This document shows positions 24,225 through 34,400 of a stretch of 64,000 bases of DNA, piece after piece; the stretch's first letter is position 1; every line of letters starts with the position of its first letter. This DNA comes from Phycisphaerales bacterium UBA7800 (lineage in GTDB: Bacteria; Planctomycetota; Phycisphaerae; Phycisphaerales; Phycisphaeraceae). The translations under genes and the position numbers were made by a program. The notes beneath the pieces were generated by a model. The model did not search any database and was not told the DNA's origin. It saw only the letters and a program-made list of their open reading frames with translations. The DNA is taken from NCBI GenBank assembly GCA_002480565.1, contig DLCK01000092.1:7829-71828 (forward strand), given 5' to 3'.

Positions 24225-25565
24225 ATGCCCCTTCATGAATCCCGTCAACAAGTCGACCCGGTCCTTCCGATGGTGGTGACCCCTGATGCCATATTCACAT
24301 GGGGTCAAGTGTCAGATTTGGTCCAAGCGTATCGCAGCTCGCTTAATGCGCTATCAAAGAAGCGTGTTGGGTTACCGTTTCATGCCGATGGTTATGGTGT
24401 GGCAGTGCTGTCAGCATTGTACGAATTAGAATGCAATATTTTTCTATTGCCGTTTCATTCAACTGATGATTATCTCCAGGAGATTGCTCAGAAGTTTGAA
24501 CTTGCTGCAATCGTCAAAGTATCAGTCAACGCAACAGACCAACCACAATATCAAGCCACCGATACGTTCAATGCAAAAGCAGAATCACAACCGGGCCTCA
24601 CCATTCTGACTTCCGGTACAACAGGTACGCCTAAAGCCGCACGCCATTCACTGGAAAGTCTTGCCAAACCCACGCGTGTTCATCCATCGTTTTTGCAAAC
24701 GAGTTGGATGTTATGCTATCGCCCCAATCTTTATGCCGGACTTCAGGTCATTCTCCAATGCCTGGTCAATGGCGGGCAACTTGTGGTTACGGCACCTGAC
24801 TCCTCGGCTCAACTCATCGCACAACATGCAGTCAATGCCGGCGTCCAATACGCATCGGCGACGCCTTCTTATTGGCGATGGCTGCTAACTTTCGCACCAA
24901 GAGCCATCCTCAGTCAAATCCCATTTAAACAGATCACACTTGGTGGCGAGATTGTTGACCAACATATACTCGACCGCTTGGCATCGTTATATCCAGACGC
25001 TCGACTGGTGCATATTTATGCGACCACTGAACTGGGCAGATGCTTCTCCGTGACTGATAAACAAGCTGGCTTTGCATCAAAATTTTTGGACCAGCCCTCA
25101 CCCGATGGTGTGTCCATGAAAATTGAAAATGGTGAACTGATGGTCAAGTCCGCCAATGCCATGCTCAATTACGATCCACTCTGTGGGCAGCAGTGTGATC
25201 AGTCAGAATGGTATGCAACAGGCGATCTGGTTAAACAGGAAAATGGGCGATGCTATTTCCTGGGGCGTCGCAATGACATGATCAATGTCGGTGGCAATAA
25301 AGTCAGCCCCGTCAAAGTCGAAGATGTCATTATGAAGCTGCCCGGCATTGAAGACGTGCGTGTCTTTGCGCGTAAATCATCAATCATGGGCCAACTGGTA
25401 TCGTGTGAAATTGTGCCCAATGCCGATGTTGATCAGAAAGCATTACGCCAACAATTCAAAGCACATTGTGCAGAGTATCTCAACGACTACGAAACCCCAC
25501 AATTGCTCAAATTTGTCGAGCAAATTCAAACCTCATCCGCAATGAAGAAAGTACGCAGTTCATGA
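24225..25565 (+). CDS. AMP-forming acyl ligase (ANL superfamily)
   Basis: The 446-residue protein has the adenylation motifs in order: LTILTSGTTGTPKAARHS (P-loop A3, near residue 125), YATTELGR (A5), YATGDLVK (A7), FLGRRNDMINVGGNKVSP (A8 hinge) and TSSAMKKVR, with a C-terminal Lys in the A10 position. It is shorter than most acyl-CoA synthetases because the N-terminal subdomain is small, as in stand-alone ligases that load carrier proteins. It starts one base after the ACP stop and overlaps the SDR gene by ATGA, so it probably activates an acid with ATP and loads it onto the ACP encoded just before. The acyl substrate is unknown. Confidence 0.85.
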   Translation: MPLHESRQQVDPVLPMVVTPDAIFTWGQVSDLVQAYRSSLNALSKKRVGLPFHADGYGVAVLSALYELECNIFLLPFHSTDDYLQEIAQKFELAAIVKVSVNATDQPQYQATDTFNAKAESQPGLTILTSGTTGTPKAARHSLESLAKPTRVHPSFLQTSWMLCYRPNLYAGLQVILQCLVNGGQLVVTAPDSSAQLIAQHAVNAGVQYASATPSYWRWLLTFAPRAILSQIPFKQITLGGEIVDQHILDRLASLYPDARLVHIYATTELGRCFSVTDKQAGFASKFLDQPSPDGVSMKIENGELMVKSANAMLNYDPLCGQQCDQSEWYATGDLVKQENGRCYFLGRRNDMINVGGNKVSPVKVEDVIMKLPGIEDVRVFARKSSIMGQLVSCEIVPNADVDQKALRQQFKAHCAEYLNDYETPQLLKFVEQIQTSSAMKKVRSS

Positions 25566-26302
25566 ATGACCAGGCAAACGCATCCAAGCACGTGTTAATC
25601 AGTGGTGGCAGTCGCGGTCTGGGGCAAGTCCTTGTTCAAGGCATGCTTGATGCTGGATTCACGGTCACGACTTTCGCCCGTAAATCATCAGAGTTCACCG
25701 ATCAACTCAAAGATCATCCACGCTTTGCTTTTCACATCGCTGACATGGCAGATATCCCAAGCCTACAGCAGGTGGTCAAAGCAGGTGTAAAACAATTCGG
25801 CAATTACTTTGGCTTGATTAACTGTGCAGGTGTCGCACCTGATGGTGTTTTGCCGATGATGCCCGAACAGAAAATTGACCAGGTCATTGATATCAATCTC
25901 ACAGGTGCCTTAAAACTCACACGTCTGGTTCTGCGAACCATGCTGACCAGTCGATCCGAAGGCAGCATCATCAATATCTCATCAATCATCGGTATTCGTG
26001 GGTACAACGGCCTGGCTGCATACAGCGCATCCAAGGGGGGTATGGATGCCATGTCGCGCGCGCTGGCTCGTGAATTGGGAGAACGTGGCATCCGGGTAAA
26101 CTCCGTGGCACCAGGCTATCTGCGGACTGAAATGACCCATACACTCTCAGAAAAACACCTCGATCAAATCGCTCGCCGAACACCAATGGGACGTTTGGGA
26201 ACACCCGAAGATGTCTTAGGCAGTGTCCTGTTTTTCCTATCTGACGCATCACGATTTGTCACCGGCCAAACACTGGTCGTCGACGGGGGAATCACCACAT
26301 GA
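25562..26302 (+). CDS. SDR-family reductase (FabG-like)
   Basis: The 246-residue protein is a classical short-chain dehydrogenase. LISGGSRGLG is the glycine-rich NADP-binding loop, NCAGVAP is the NAG motif, the catalytic Ser lies in INISSIIGIRG, and YSASKGG gives the Tyr-x3-Lys pair. RVNSVAPGYLRTEM and the closing VTGQTLVVDGGI are typical of 3-oxoacyl-ACP reductases. I chose the ATG at 25562, which overlaps the ligase stop (ATGA), over an earlier in-frame start inside the ligase gene. In this operon it most likely reduces a 3-oxoacyl group on the dedicated carrier protein. A sugar-directed SDR cannot be excluded. Confidence 0.85.
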   Translation: MNDQANASKHVLISGGSRGLGQVLVQGMLDAGFTVTTFARKSSEFTDQLKDHPRFAFHIADMADIPSLQQVVKAGVKQFGNYFGLINCAGVAPDGVLPMMPEQKIDQVIDINLTGALKLTRLVLRTMLTSRSEGSIINISSIIGIRGYNGLAAYSASKGGMDAMSRALARELGERGIRVNSVAPGYLRTEMTHTLSEKHLDQIARRTPMGRLGTPEDVLGSVLFFLSDASRFVTGQTLVVDGGITT

Positions 26303-27198
26303 GTCGCAATAACCTGACTTATTGGGCAGCATCGAAGTATTGGCAACTCACCAATCGAACTGATAAAAACAGGCATCAGTTTTATGCTGGCGCAAAGGGC
26401 TTGCGTATCGTGACGTTTCATGGGACGCGACCTGCGGAGTTTGCAGACTTTCAAACAATTGCTCAATGGTGCATCGACAACTTTGACATCGCAACTCCGG
26501 AAGATGCGGACGCACTCTTTGCAGGAGAAGCTTACAACGCTGATCACGACAAATTACTGATCACTTTCGATGATGGCTGGCAAAGCAATTATCAAGCTGC
26601 CAAGTGGCTTGCTGAGCGTGGTATCAAAGCCATCTTCTTTATTGTCCCAAGTCTCATCAATCGAACAGTGGCTGAATTTGAAGCCTACCACAAGGCAAAT
26701 GGAATCACTCCTTATTTCACCATCAAACCAGACCAACCCAATGACCACGAAAACGGTCTCACTCGTAAACAGCTTGATTCGATGATGCAGATGGGGCATC
26801 GCATTGCTGCACACAACTATGCTCATCGCAATCTCGGGCAGCTTCATGACCATGATGAATTGGTCTATGAAATTGATCGCTCCATCGATGCAGTGAGTCA
26901 AATCACAGGCCAACCCTGCTTGGATTTCGCCGTCGCTTTCGGCCAGCCACACAATCTTTCCATGGAAGCCTGTGAATATTTACGTCAGAAAAACCTGCGA
27001 ACCTATATGTGTTTTCGTGGATTAAATGTGCCCGATCAGACATGCCGTTTCATGCTCAGGCATGGCTTTGAATACAGTCACCCCAAGTCATTCACACGAC
27101 AAGCGATTCATGGTGGCGTGGATCATACCGTCAGAGCGCAACACATGGATATGATTCGCCGTGCCGGGACATTATCCCTTGCAAGCCAAACACCATGA
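26299..27198 (+). CDS. Polysaccharide deacetylase-like protein (CE4/NodB family)
   Basis: The 299-residue protein carries the metal-binding triad of NodB-homology deacetylases: LITFDDGW with Asp91 and Asp92, and AHNYAH with His172 and His176. IVTFHGTRP near the N-terminus is an additional strand of the deformed barrel. VAFGQPHNLSMEACEYL fits the later catalytic strand, although the usual R-x-P-Y is replaced. Family knowledge: these enzymes remove N- or O-acetyl groups from amino sugars in chitin, peptidoglycan or cell-surface glycans. There is no signal peptide, so a cytoplasmic sugar intermediate is the likely substrate. It overlaps both the SDR gene and the next gene by ATGA. Confidence 0.8.
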   Translation: MSRNNLTYWAASKYWQLTNRTDKNRHQFYAGAKGLRIVTFHGTRPAEFADFQTIAQWCIDNFDIATPEDADALFAGEAYNADHDKLLITFDDGWQSNYQAAKWLAERGIKAIFFIVPSLINRTVAEFEAYHKANGITPYFTIKPDQPNDHENGLTRKQLDSMMQMGHRIAAHNYAHRNLGQLHDHDELVYEIDRSIDAVSQITGQPCLDFAVAFGQPHNLSMEACEYLRQKNLRTYMCFRGLNVPDQTCRFMLRHGFEYSHPKSFTRQAIHGGVDHTVRAQHMDMIRRAGTLSLASQTP

Positions 27199-28295
27199 GC
27201 CAATACAAAATACAACCCATAGATAAAGATGATCTGCCACAGCTAGCTGATTTTCTACATGAATCAATCGAAAATTTTCGTGACGAAAACCCCTATGGCA
27301 GCGGTGGCGGCCAAGGACGGTCACGCGACACAATTTTTGAAAGTCTGCAACGGTCTTTTAAACACCAAACCCAAATCGACCCAACAGGTCAATTCGGGCT
27401 CAAGCTTTGTGATGACAATACAATTTGCGGCAGTCTTCTATTCTTCCCGCAGATCTACCGATTCCAAAATCAAACCTACCGCGCATTAGGTTCCGGCTCA
27501 TTTTTCGTGGACCCCAATGCACGCATGCAAGGTTTTTTCATGTTCCGAAAATACCTTGCATCAAAAAATTATGACTTCTATTTCGGCAATACCTGCAATA
27601 CCAACTCCATTGCACTATGGAAAAACTGCAAAGGTGTCGTCGTACCCAATTCCGATATTGAGTATCTGATCATTCTTAAACCTGCTGCGGTCTTTGAGGA
27701 ATTGGTCCTGCGAAAAAACAAACCTTGGCTTAGTCCTGTCGCACGCACCGCAGGTCTTCTTGCTGGTTGCCTCACACGCTGGCGACGTGACATTGGCTTG
27801 AAAGTATCAACTGCCGAAAGTCACCAACAACTCGCTCAGATCGCAGACGAAGTATGTCCATTGGATTTGATGACCGCGGACCGCTCAGTCGATTATCTGC
27901 AGTGGCATTATCCTGATTTGAATTCACAGTCGAAAAATAATCAGCCACAAGTTTTTGTCTTTAGTGATCAAAATGGACCGCAAGGTTGGTTTGCCATTGA
28001 CTATGGTCAACGTGGTCTTAGACAGCAAATTAATGCTGCAAGAATTCTGGACGTCGTCTGGGCGCGCAAACAATATTCGTTTAAGCAAATCCTGCATGTG
28101 ATTGCCAGCACTTTGGACAAACCCACAGACCTGCTAAGTATCCGTGCTCGCCCGGACATTACCCTGGATGCCAAGTTCCCACATGCCTATCAACGCCAAC
28201 TCCCTGCCCCCGAATCTGCGGTGCTAAGCAAGTCAGACATCGGTTCTGAGCAACTCAACATGATTGTCAGCTTTGCGACAGTCGATGCTGTGTAA
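27195..28295 (+). CDS. GNAT-like acyltransferase
   Basis: The 366-residue protein begins with a GNAT-like fold: YKIQPIDKDDLPQLADFL, then ICGSLLFF, then SGSFFVDPNARMQGFFMFRKYL, which matches motif A (V-x-P-x-x-R-x-x-G) used to bind the phosphopantetheine arm. NTCNTNSIALWKNCKG fits the next strand and helix. The second half is a less conserved, possibly second GNAT-like domain. It is the last gene of the ACP operon. A reasonable inference is that it moves the ACP-bound acyl group to the amino group freed by the deacetylase. No signal peptide is seen. The family assignment is by pattern only. Confidence 0.6.
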   Translation: MSQYKIQPIDKDDLPQLADFLHESIENFRDENPYGSGGGQGRSRDTIFESLQRSFKHQTQIDPTGQFGLKLCDDNTICGSLLFFPQIYRFQNQTYRALGSGSFFVDPNARMQGFFMFRKYLASKNYDFYFGNTCNTNSIALWKNCKGVVVPNSDIEYLIILKPAAVFEELVLRKNKPWLSPVARTAGLLAGCLTRWRRDIGLKVSTAESHQQLAQIADEVCPLDLMTADRSVDYLQWHYPDLNSQSKNNQPQVFVFSDQNGPQGWFAIDYGQRGLRQQINAARILDVVWARKQYSFKQILHVIASTLDKPTDLLSIRARPDITLDAKFPHAYQRQLPAPESAVLSKSDIGSEQLNMIVSFATVDAV

Positions 28296-28464
28296 TCCGG
28301 TCACGATATCCATTAATGGACTGACAACATGGCATTGTTCTCCTGGTCACATCGCCGCATGCTGGAGATCAAATGTTATCACCAAACGTTACCAAGACAA
28401 GCAACACCTGAGGCTTGTCAACTGGTACGACTTTGATACCGCAAGTCCAGCGTGCCCCTTGACG

Positions 28465-28510
28465 AAAAATCGCCCAGAAACGTGAGGGTCACTCATCATT
28501 TCCGGGCGAT
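28465..28510 (-). terminator. Terminator of the katG operon
   Basis: ATCGCCCAGAAA (28469-28480) pairs with TTTCCGGGCGAT (28499-28510) with one mismatch, and an inner GTGA/TCAC pair closes the loop. On the minus strand the stem is followed by TTTTT (28464-28468 region). It lies about 40 bases after the katG stop. The remainder of the 257-base gap between the two convergent operons shows no gene. Confidence 0.8.
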
Positions 28511-28552
28511 AATTTCATGATTGGACAGTTAAGCTATCCGTGAAAAAAACAA

Positions 28553-30712
28553 CTATTCCAGGTCAAAACGATCGGCATTCATCACCTTGGTCCAGGCTGC
28601 CACAAAATCGCGGACAAATTTTTCCTTGTTGTCATCTTGCGCGTAAACTTCAGCATAGGAACGCAAAATGGAGTTGGAACCAAAGACCAGATCCACTCGC
28701 GTCGCGGTCCATTTCACGTCGCCTGTTTTACGATCCCGGATTTCGTAGAGGTTGCTACCCGCAGGTTTCCATGTGTAGCTCATGTCGGTGAGGTTGACAA
28801 AGAAGTCATTGCTCAGTGTACCGGGCTTATCAGTGAAGACGCCGTGCTTGGTGCCACCGTAATTGGTGTCGAGCATGCGCATCCCGCCGATGAGAACGGT
28901 CATTTCATTGGCCGTCAACCCCATCAACTGTGTACGATCGAGGAGCATTTCTTCGGCACTGACGACGTAGTCTTTCTTGAGCCAGTTACGGAATCCGTCA
29001 TGAAGTGGTTCGAGATACTGGAAGGAATCGCTATCGGTCATTTCGTCGGTTGAATCGCCACGACCCGGTGCAAAGGGAACGGGCACATCAAAGCCAGATG
29101 CCTTGACGGCTTGTTCGATACCGACATTACCTGCCAGCACGATGACATCCGCAACACTGACGCCAGCCTCTTTGGCGATGGGTTCAAGAACCGCCAACAC
29201 CTTGGCTAAACGCTGCGGTTCATTACCTTGCCAATCCTTTTGTGGAGCTAAACGAATCCGGGCACCGTTGGCACCACCACGCATGTCCGAACCACGGAAA
29301 GTGCGGGCACTGTCCCATGCGGTTGCGATCATTTCACTGGCTGTTAAACCACATTGGGCTATCTTGGCCTTGAGTGCATCCACGTCATAATCGGTTTTGC
29401 CAGCTGGAACCGGGTCCTGCCAGATCAATTCTTCCTTGGGGACATCCGGGCCGATGTAGCGGCATTGGGGCCCCATGTCACGATGGGTCAATTTGAACCA
29501 TGCACGCGCAAAGACGTCGGAGAAATAGTCAAAGTCCTTGTAGAACTTTTCGCAAATCCCGCGGTAGACCGGATCGACCTTCATGGCCATATCCGCATCG
29601 GTCATCATCGGCATGCAACGGATGGATGGGTCTTCGACATCAACGGGCTTGTCTTCTTCCTTGATGCCGATGGGCTGCCATTGTGTCGCGCCAGCCGGAC
29701 TCTTGGTTAATTCCCATTCATGGTTGAGGAGCAGTTCCAAGTAGCCGTTGTCCCACTGGGTAGGCTTACTTGTCCAGGCGCCTTCAATACCACTGGTGAC
29801 GGTGTCGCGTCCGACGCCTTTGCCACCGGGGTTCTGCCAGCCAAAGCCCTGTTGTTCGATTGGAGCAGCTTCCGGTTCGGGGCCGAGCTTGCTTGCATCA
29901 CCGTTACCATGCGCCTTGCCGACGGTATGCCCACCGACTGTCAATGCGACGGTTTCCTCGTCATTCATTGCCATGCGTTCAAAGGTGACGCGGATATGGT
30001 CAGCGGTTTTTTGCGGGTCAGACTTGCCGTTGACACCTTCAGGGTTGACGTAGATCAAGCCCATCTGCACTGCTGCCAAAGGGTTTTCCATGGTCTTGGC
30101 ATCATCGACACTGTCGTATCGTTCATCACTGGGCGCGAGCCATTCTTTTTCGGCCCCCCAATAAATGTCCTTGGCCGGATGCCAGGTATCGGCGCGCCCA
30201 AAGCCAAAGCCAAAGGTTTTGAGTCCCATGGTTTCGTAGGCGATGGTGCCAGCGAGTGTGAGCAGGTCGGCCCAACTGATACGGTTGCCATATTTCTTTT
30301 TGATCGGCCAGAGCAAGCGACGTGCTTTGTCGAGACTGGCATTGTCCGGCCAGGAGTTGAGCGGCGCAAAGCGTTGATCACCGGCTCCTGCACCACCACG
30401 GCCATCGGCAATACGATAGGTACCTGCTGCATGCCATGACAGACGAATCATCAAGCCACCGTAGTGTCCCCAGTCCGCAGGCCACCAGGACTGGCTATCG
30501 GTCATCAAAGCGCTCATATCTTTTTTGAGTGCTTCGAAATCCAATTTTTTGACTTCCTTGCGGTAATCAAAATCCTTGTCCATCGGATTGGTCTTGGTGT
30601 CGTGCTGATGGAGGATGTCAAGATTCAGTGCGTTAGGCCACCAATGCGTATTGGTTGTCGCACCCCCTGTTGCAGCTCCATGATTAAATGGACATTTTCC
30701 GGCTTCGCTCAT
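28553..30712 (-). CDS. katG: Catalase-peroxidase
   Basis: The 719-residue protein is a full-length KatG. The distal heme motif is MIRLSWHAAGTYRIADGRGG, with Arg, Trp and His; the proximal heme-binding motif is LTVGGHTVGKAHG. The Tyr of the Met-Tyr-Trp adduct lies in MGLIYVNPEG. The duplicated C-terminal peroxidase-like domain continues to the end. The enzyme removes hydrogen peroxide in the cytoplasm by catalase and peroxidase reactions. GGAGATCGTT gives a good ribosome site overlapping the end of the upstream regulator gene, only 9 bases away, so the two form an operon. Confidence 0.97.
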   Translation of the reverse strand: MSEAGKCPFNHGAATGGATTNTHWWPNALNLDILHQHDTKTNPMDKDFDYRKEVKKLDFEALKKDMSALMTDSQSWWPADWGHYGGLMIRLSWHAAGTYRIADGRGGAGAGDQRFAPLNSWPDNASLDKARRLLWPIKKKYGNRISWADLLTLAGTIAYETMGLKTFGFGFGRADTWHPAKDIYWGAEKEWLAPSDERYDSVDDAKTMENPLAAVQMGLIYVNPEGVNGKSDPQKTADHIRVTFERMAMNDEETVALTVGGHTVGKAHGNGDASKLGPEPEAAPIEQQGFGWQNPGGKGVGRDTVTSGIEGAWTSKPTQWDNGYLELLLNHEWELTKSPAGATQWQPIGIKEEDKPVDVEDPSIRCMPMMTDADMAMKVDPVYRGICEKFYKDFDYFSDVFARAWFKLTHRDMGPQCRYIGPDVPKEELIWQDPVPAGKTDYDVDALKAKIAQCGLTASEMIATAWDSARTFRGSDMRGGANGARIRLAPQKDWQGNEPQRLAKVLAVLEPIAKEAGVSVADVIVLAGNVGIEQAVKASGFDVPVPFAPGRGDSTDEMTDSDSFQYLEPLHDGFRNWLKKDYVVSAEEMLLDRTQLMGLTANEMTVLIGGMRMLDTNYGGTKHGVFTDKPGTLSNDFFVNLTDMSYTWKPAGSNLYEIRDRKTGDVKWTATRVDLVFGSNSILRSYAEVYAQDDNKEKFVRDFVAAWTKVMNADRFDLE

Positions 30713-30721
30713 AACGATCTC

Positions 30722-31156
30722 CTATTTCGATTTGTTTTTTTGACAACTGGGACAAAGACCCCAGAACGTGATTTCTGCTTCATCAATCAAAAAGTTGTGC
30801 GTGTCCACAGGTGTCAAACAGGGCTTGGCCCCCACGACACAATCTGTGTCCTTAACTGTCCCACATGATCTACAAACAACATGGTGATGATTGTCCCCCA
30901 CTCGCAACTCATACAGACAAGACAACCCCTTGGGCTTGATTTCACGAACCAGACCATGCTCCACCAATGTGTGAAGATTGTTGTAGATGGCCTGCTTGGA
31001 AGTCGTCGCAATATCTTCGAAGACGGTACTGAATATCATATCAGCATCTGCATGAGCGTGGGCCTCCAAGGCCTCCAGGACCGCCAAACGAACGGATGTC
31101 ACACTTAAGCCATGAGTTTTGAGCATTTGCTTGTGGGCAGTGATCATGTGACTCAT
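30722..31156 (-). CDS. Fur-family regulator, probable PerR-type
   Basis: From the ATG at 31156 the protein has 144 residues, the usual Fur/PerR length. The winged helix includes LSVTSVRLAVLEAL and TTSKQAIYNNLHTLVEHGLV. The dimer domain has YELRVGDNHHHVVCRSCG and LCPSCQ, giving the two CxxC pairs of the structural zinc site and His residues for the regulatory metal. An in-frame TTG at 31168 is a less likely start. It lies immediately upstream of katG on the same strand, the classic place for a peroxide-sensing PerR, so it probably represses katG and itself until peroxide oxidises it. The AT-rich region upstream (31166-31215) could hold its operator, but I see no clean PerR box. Confidence 0.88.
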   Translation of the reverse strand: MSHMITAHKQMLKTHGLSVTSVRLAVLEALEAHAHADADMIFSTVFEDIATTSKQAIYNNLHTLVEHGLVREIKPKGLSCLYELRVGDNHHHVVCRSCGTVKDTDCVVGAKPCLTPVDTHNFLIDEAEITFWGLCPSCQKNKSK

Positions 31157-31479
31157 GGTAACAAGCAATAATATTTAGTCAATCAAATTTTTGAATAATT
31201 AAATTTTTAAACACTCATTAACCAATCTGACATCTGCAAAGGCTGGTTCACAGTGCATACACCTGATGCTGCATGAAAATGTTTGCCCGATGATCGCAAT
31301 CTATTACAATCCTACTCACCTGTGACACGCATCTTACATCAACCAATGATGTCAACCATCACACTCGGGGGAAGCATGGGCCAATCTATCAGGAATAATT
31401 TTTCTCTCAGTAAGAACGCTATGAGCATTGCCTGCCCACCCTTTCGTTTCAGACTCAGGAATTCGGATCGAAGGTTGGC
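31157..31479. other. Intergenic region between the perR-like and NTPase genes
   Basis: This 323-base gap between divergent genes contains no convincing gene. The left 60 bases are very AT-rich, with two AAATTTTT strings spaced about 16 bases apart, and are the likely promoter and operator region of the Fur/katG operon. The right side leads into GAAGG five bases before the NTPase start. Confidence 0.5.
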
Positions 31480-34400
31480 ATGTTGATCATTCTTCTAAAT
31501 GCTCTGCTCTCCTACTGCATCAGTCTGGCGGCCAATGAGCGAACCGGCGCGATTGCCGAATCCCGCAAAAAAAAGCTTGATGAAGCTTTGGCGAACGAAG
31601 ACGCATTACGGCAAGCCCTGCAAACATGCAGTTCCATTCGTGAGGACATCACGGCAGCTTGTACCCAAAATATGACTCAGTTTTCTATGACTGAGAATCA
31701 AACACCGCTATGGCAATTGCTCTCCAATGAACAGTTCCAGGATCACTTCTACACATGGCTCGCATCTGGCCATCCGGTTCTAGAATATGAAGCCAAGGAA
31801 TCGATTCTCTCGGAGATCACACGTGTCCTTTCCGATCAGGGAATCGACGATAAACACAGCCAATACCTTAAAGAAAGCTACTTCGAAAATCTTGATAAGC
31901 TCATCCTCACGACACCACTTCTTTCGAATCTGCGTCAACAGGCTAAGCTCCAATTCATCGCCACGCGGATTACTGCCATCGATATCGCCGTAGCTGACAG
32001 CCAGTCCCTGCACCTGACCCCGTGGGCAGCAATGGGACCACAGCAGCAGGCAACCGATGATGTGCAATTGCTCCAACCCTACCACCGAGCCTTGAAGATG
32101 GTCGGGCGCGATGAAGACTGGCGCAAACTTCAACACTGGCTCGATTCGGACAAGCCCATTTCAGTGCGCACCGTCACAGGCCCCGGTGGGACCGGCAAGA
32201 CACGCATGGCCCTGGAACTGCTGCGGGATTTACCCACAAAAAAAACATGGGTCGGTGGATTCCTCGATCGGCAAGAACTTGCCCGCTTTCTGGGGACAAC
32301 TGCCTTTGCTAACTGGAAGCTCAAAGCAGACACCCTCATCGTCATCGACTATGCAGCCACATCTGACGCATTGGTGCGCGATTTCCTCACCGGCCTCTGT
32401 GCCTGCCGTTCAACGGTCGGCCATCGGTTACGCATCCTGCTCTTGGAGCGTGAAGCTTCCACAACCAGCGGTTGGCTGCAATTCGTACGAACCTCCGGCC
32501 ATTCCACCCCGGTCGAGGAATTGTTCGATCCGATTGAACCTCAGCGACTCCAACCCATCTCCTCTATCGAACATCGGCGTCAGATTCTCCAGCACATGTT
32601 CGACCGCCTCAAATCGCTGGCTGACTCACAAGGGCGCACCGTGCGCGTGCCGCAGCTTCCTGTAGACGATCCGGTCATCAACGATCTATTGGAAGACAGA
32701 CATAACAAAGAGGACCGTTGGAAAGACCCGTTGTACCTGATGATGGCCGCTCTACTGGCGATGGATGGCGACATCGTTCGGGTGTTGAAATTATCCCGTC
32801 GCGCGATTGCACAGCAAACCGTCGACCACGAATTGTCCCGCCTGAGAAAATTTGCTGCCAACAATCCCAACCTGGAATGGATCATCACGCATCTGGCAGC
32901 CGTAGCCACGCTGCGCGGTGGATTGCGTTCCGATGAAATCATCCCAACCATCACCGCAGAATGTGAAGCACTTGGCCAATCGGATATTCAAGGGCCTCGT
33001 GCATTGGCCAAAATTCTTAAAAAAGCCCTTCCCCTTGATTCCAAAGAAAAGAACATTGATTTCATATCCCCTATTCTGCCGGATCTTCTTGGGGAGGCGG
33101 TGATCCTCCAGCAATTTTGCAGCCTCTCAAATGATGAACAGGAATCTGTCATCCTGCGAGCCGTGTTGAACGATCCGGTGATAACTGCCGTAACCATCCT
33201 GCGTACCTGTCACGATTACGCAGAAGATGAGCAATCCCCAGCCATCCGCTGGCTCGACACACTCATGCACTATGCTCAGCAGCACAAGCCAGAACTCTTC
33301 ATGGTCCTTTGGCGTCAACTGCCTATGGCAACCACCGTCCTTCGCAGCCGTGCGTTGAAGGTGGTCCAACAATGCCTGAAACTGGATCAAGCCAAAGAGG
33401 AACAATTCCAAGCCCAACTCCTAAATGCATTGGCCATTCGACTCAGCGAACTGGGCAGACGACAGGAGGCATTGGAAAACGCACAACAGGCCGTGGAAAT
33501 TCGACGCAAACTCGAAAAAGCAAACCCAGACGCCTTCTTGCCCGATCTGGCAATGTCGCTCAACACTCTGGCAAATCGACTCAGCGAACTGGGCAGACGA
33601 CAGGAGGCATTGGAAAACGCACAACAGGCTGTGGAGACTTACCGCAAACTCGCAGAAGCAAATCCAGACGCCTTCTTACCCAATTTCGCAGCGTCGCTCA
33701 ACAATCTGGCAACCTTCAACAGCGAACTAGGCAGACGACAGGAGGCATTGGAAAACGCACAACAGGCCGTGGAAATTCGACGCAAACTCGCAGAAGCAAA
33801 CCCAGACGCCTTCTTGCCCGATCTCGCAGGATCGCTCAACAATCTGGCAACCTTCAACAGCGAACTGGGCAGACCACAGGAGGCATTGGAAAACGCACAA
33901 CAGGCCGTGGAAATTCGACGCAAACTCGCAGAAGCAAACCCAGACGCCTTCTTGCCCGGTCTGGCAACGTCGCTCAACAATCTGGCAACCTTCAACAGCG
34001 AACTGGGCAGACGACAGGAGGCATTGGAAAACGCACAACAGGCCGTAGAAATTCGACGCAAACTCGCAGATGCAAACCCAGACGCCTTCTTGCCCGATCT
34101 GGCAATGTCGCTCAACAATCTTGCCATTCAACTCAGCGAACTGGGCAGACGACAGGAGGCATTGGAAAACGTACAAAAGGCCGTGGAAATCCGACGCAAA
34201 CTCGCAGAAGCAAACCCAGACGCCTTCTTGCCCAATCTGGCAATGAGTTACGGGACTTTGGGGAGTGTTTTTACCGCATCCGATGAACACGACAAAGCTG
34301 CACAAGCCTATGCTCAAGGAATCGAAGCAATCACCCCCTGCCTGCAAGCCATCCCCCGGGCATTTGCCGGTTTGGCAACAAAACTTGTTAGTGACTATTT

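Noticed and set aside
29720..30439. A 239-codon open frame on the plus strand opposite katG
   Set aside because: It is antisense to well-conserved KatG sequence, has no ribosome site and shows no recognisable domain.
31166..31215. A PerR or Fur box upstream of the perR-like/katG operon
   Set aside because: The region is AT-rich and suggestive, but no clean TTATAAT-N-ATTATAA or Fur-type palindrome could be read.
33435..34262. Regular tandem repeats considered as a possible CRISPR array
   Set aside because: The units are 138 bases with no unique spacers and encode the TPR repeats of the NTPase.
33309..34286. A 325-codon open frame in a second frame across the TPR array
   Set aside because: It is a by-product of the 138-base repeat, which lacks stops in that frame. 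Its product is a low-complexity Arg/Thr/Gly-rich repeat with no family features, while the TPR frame is clearly the coding one.
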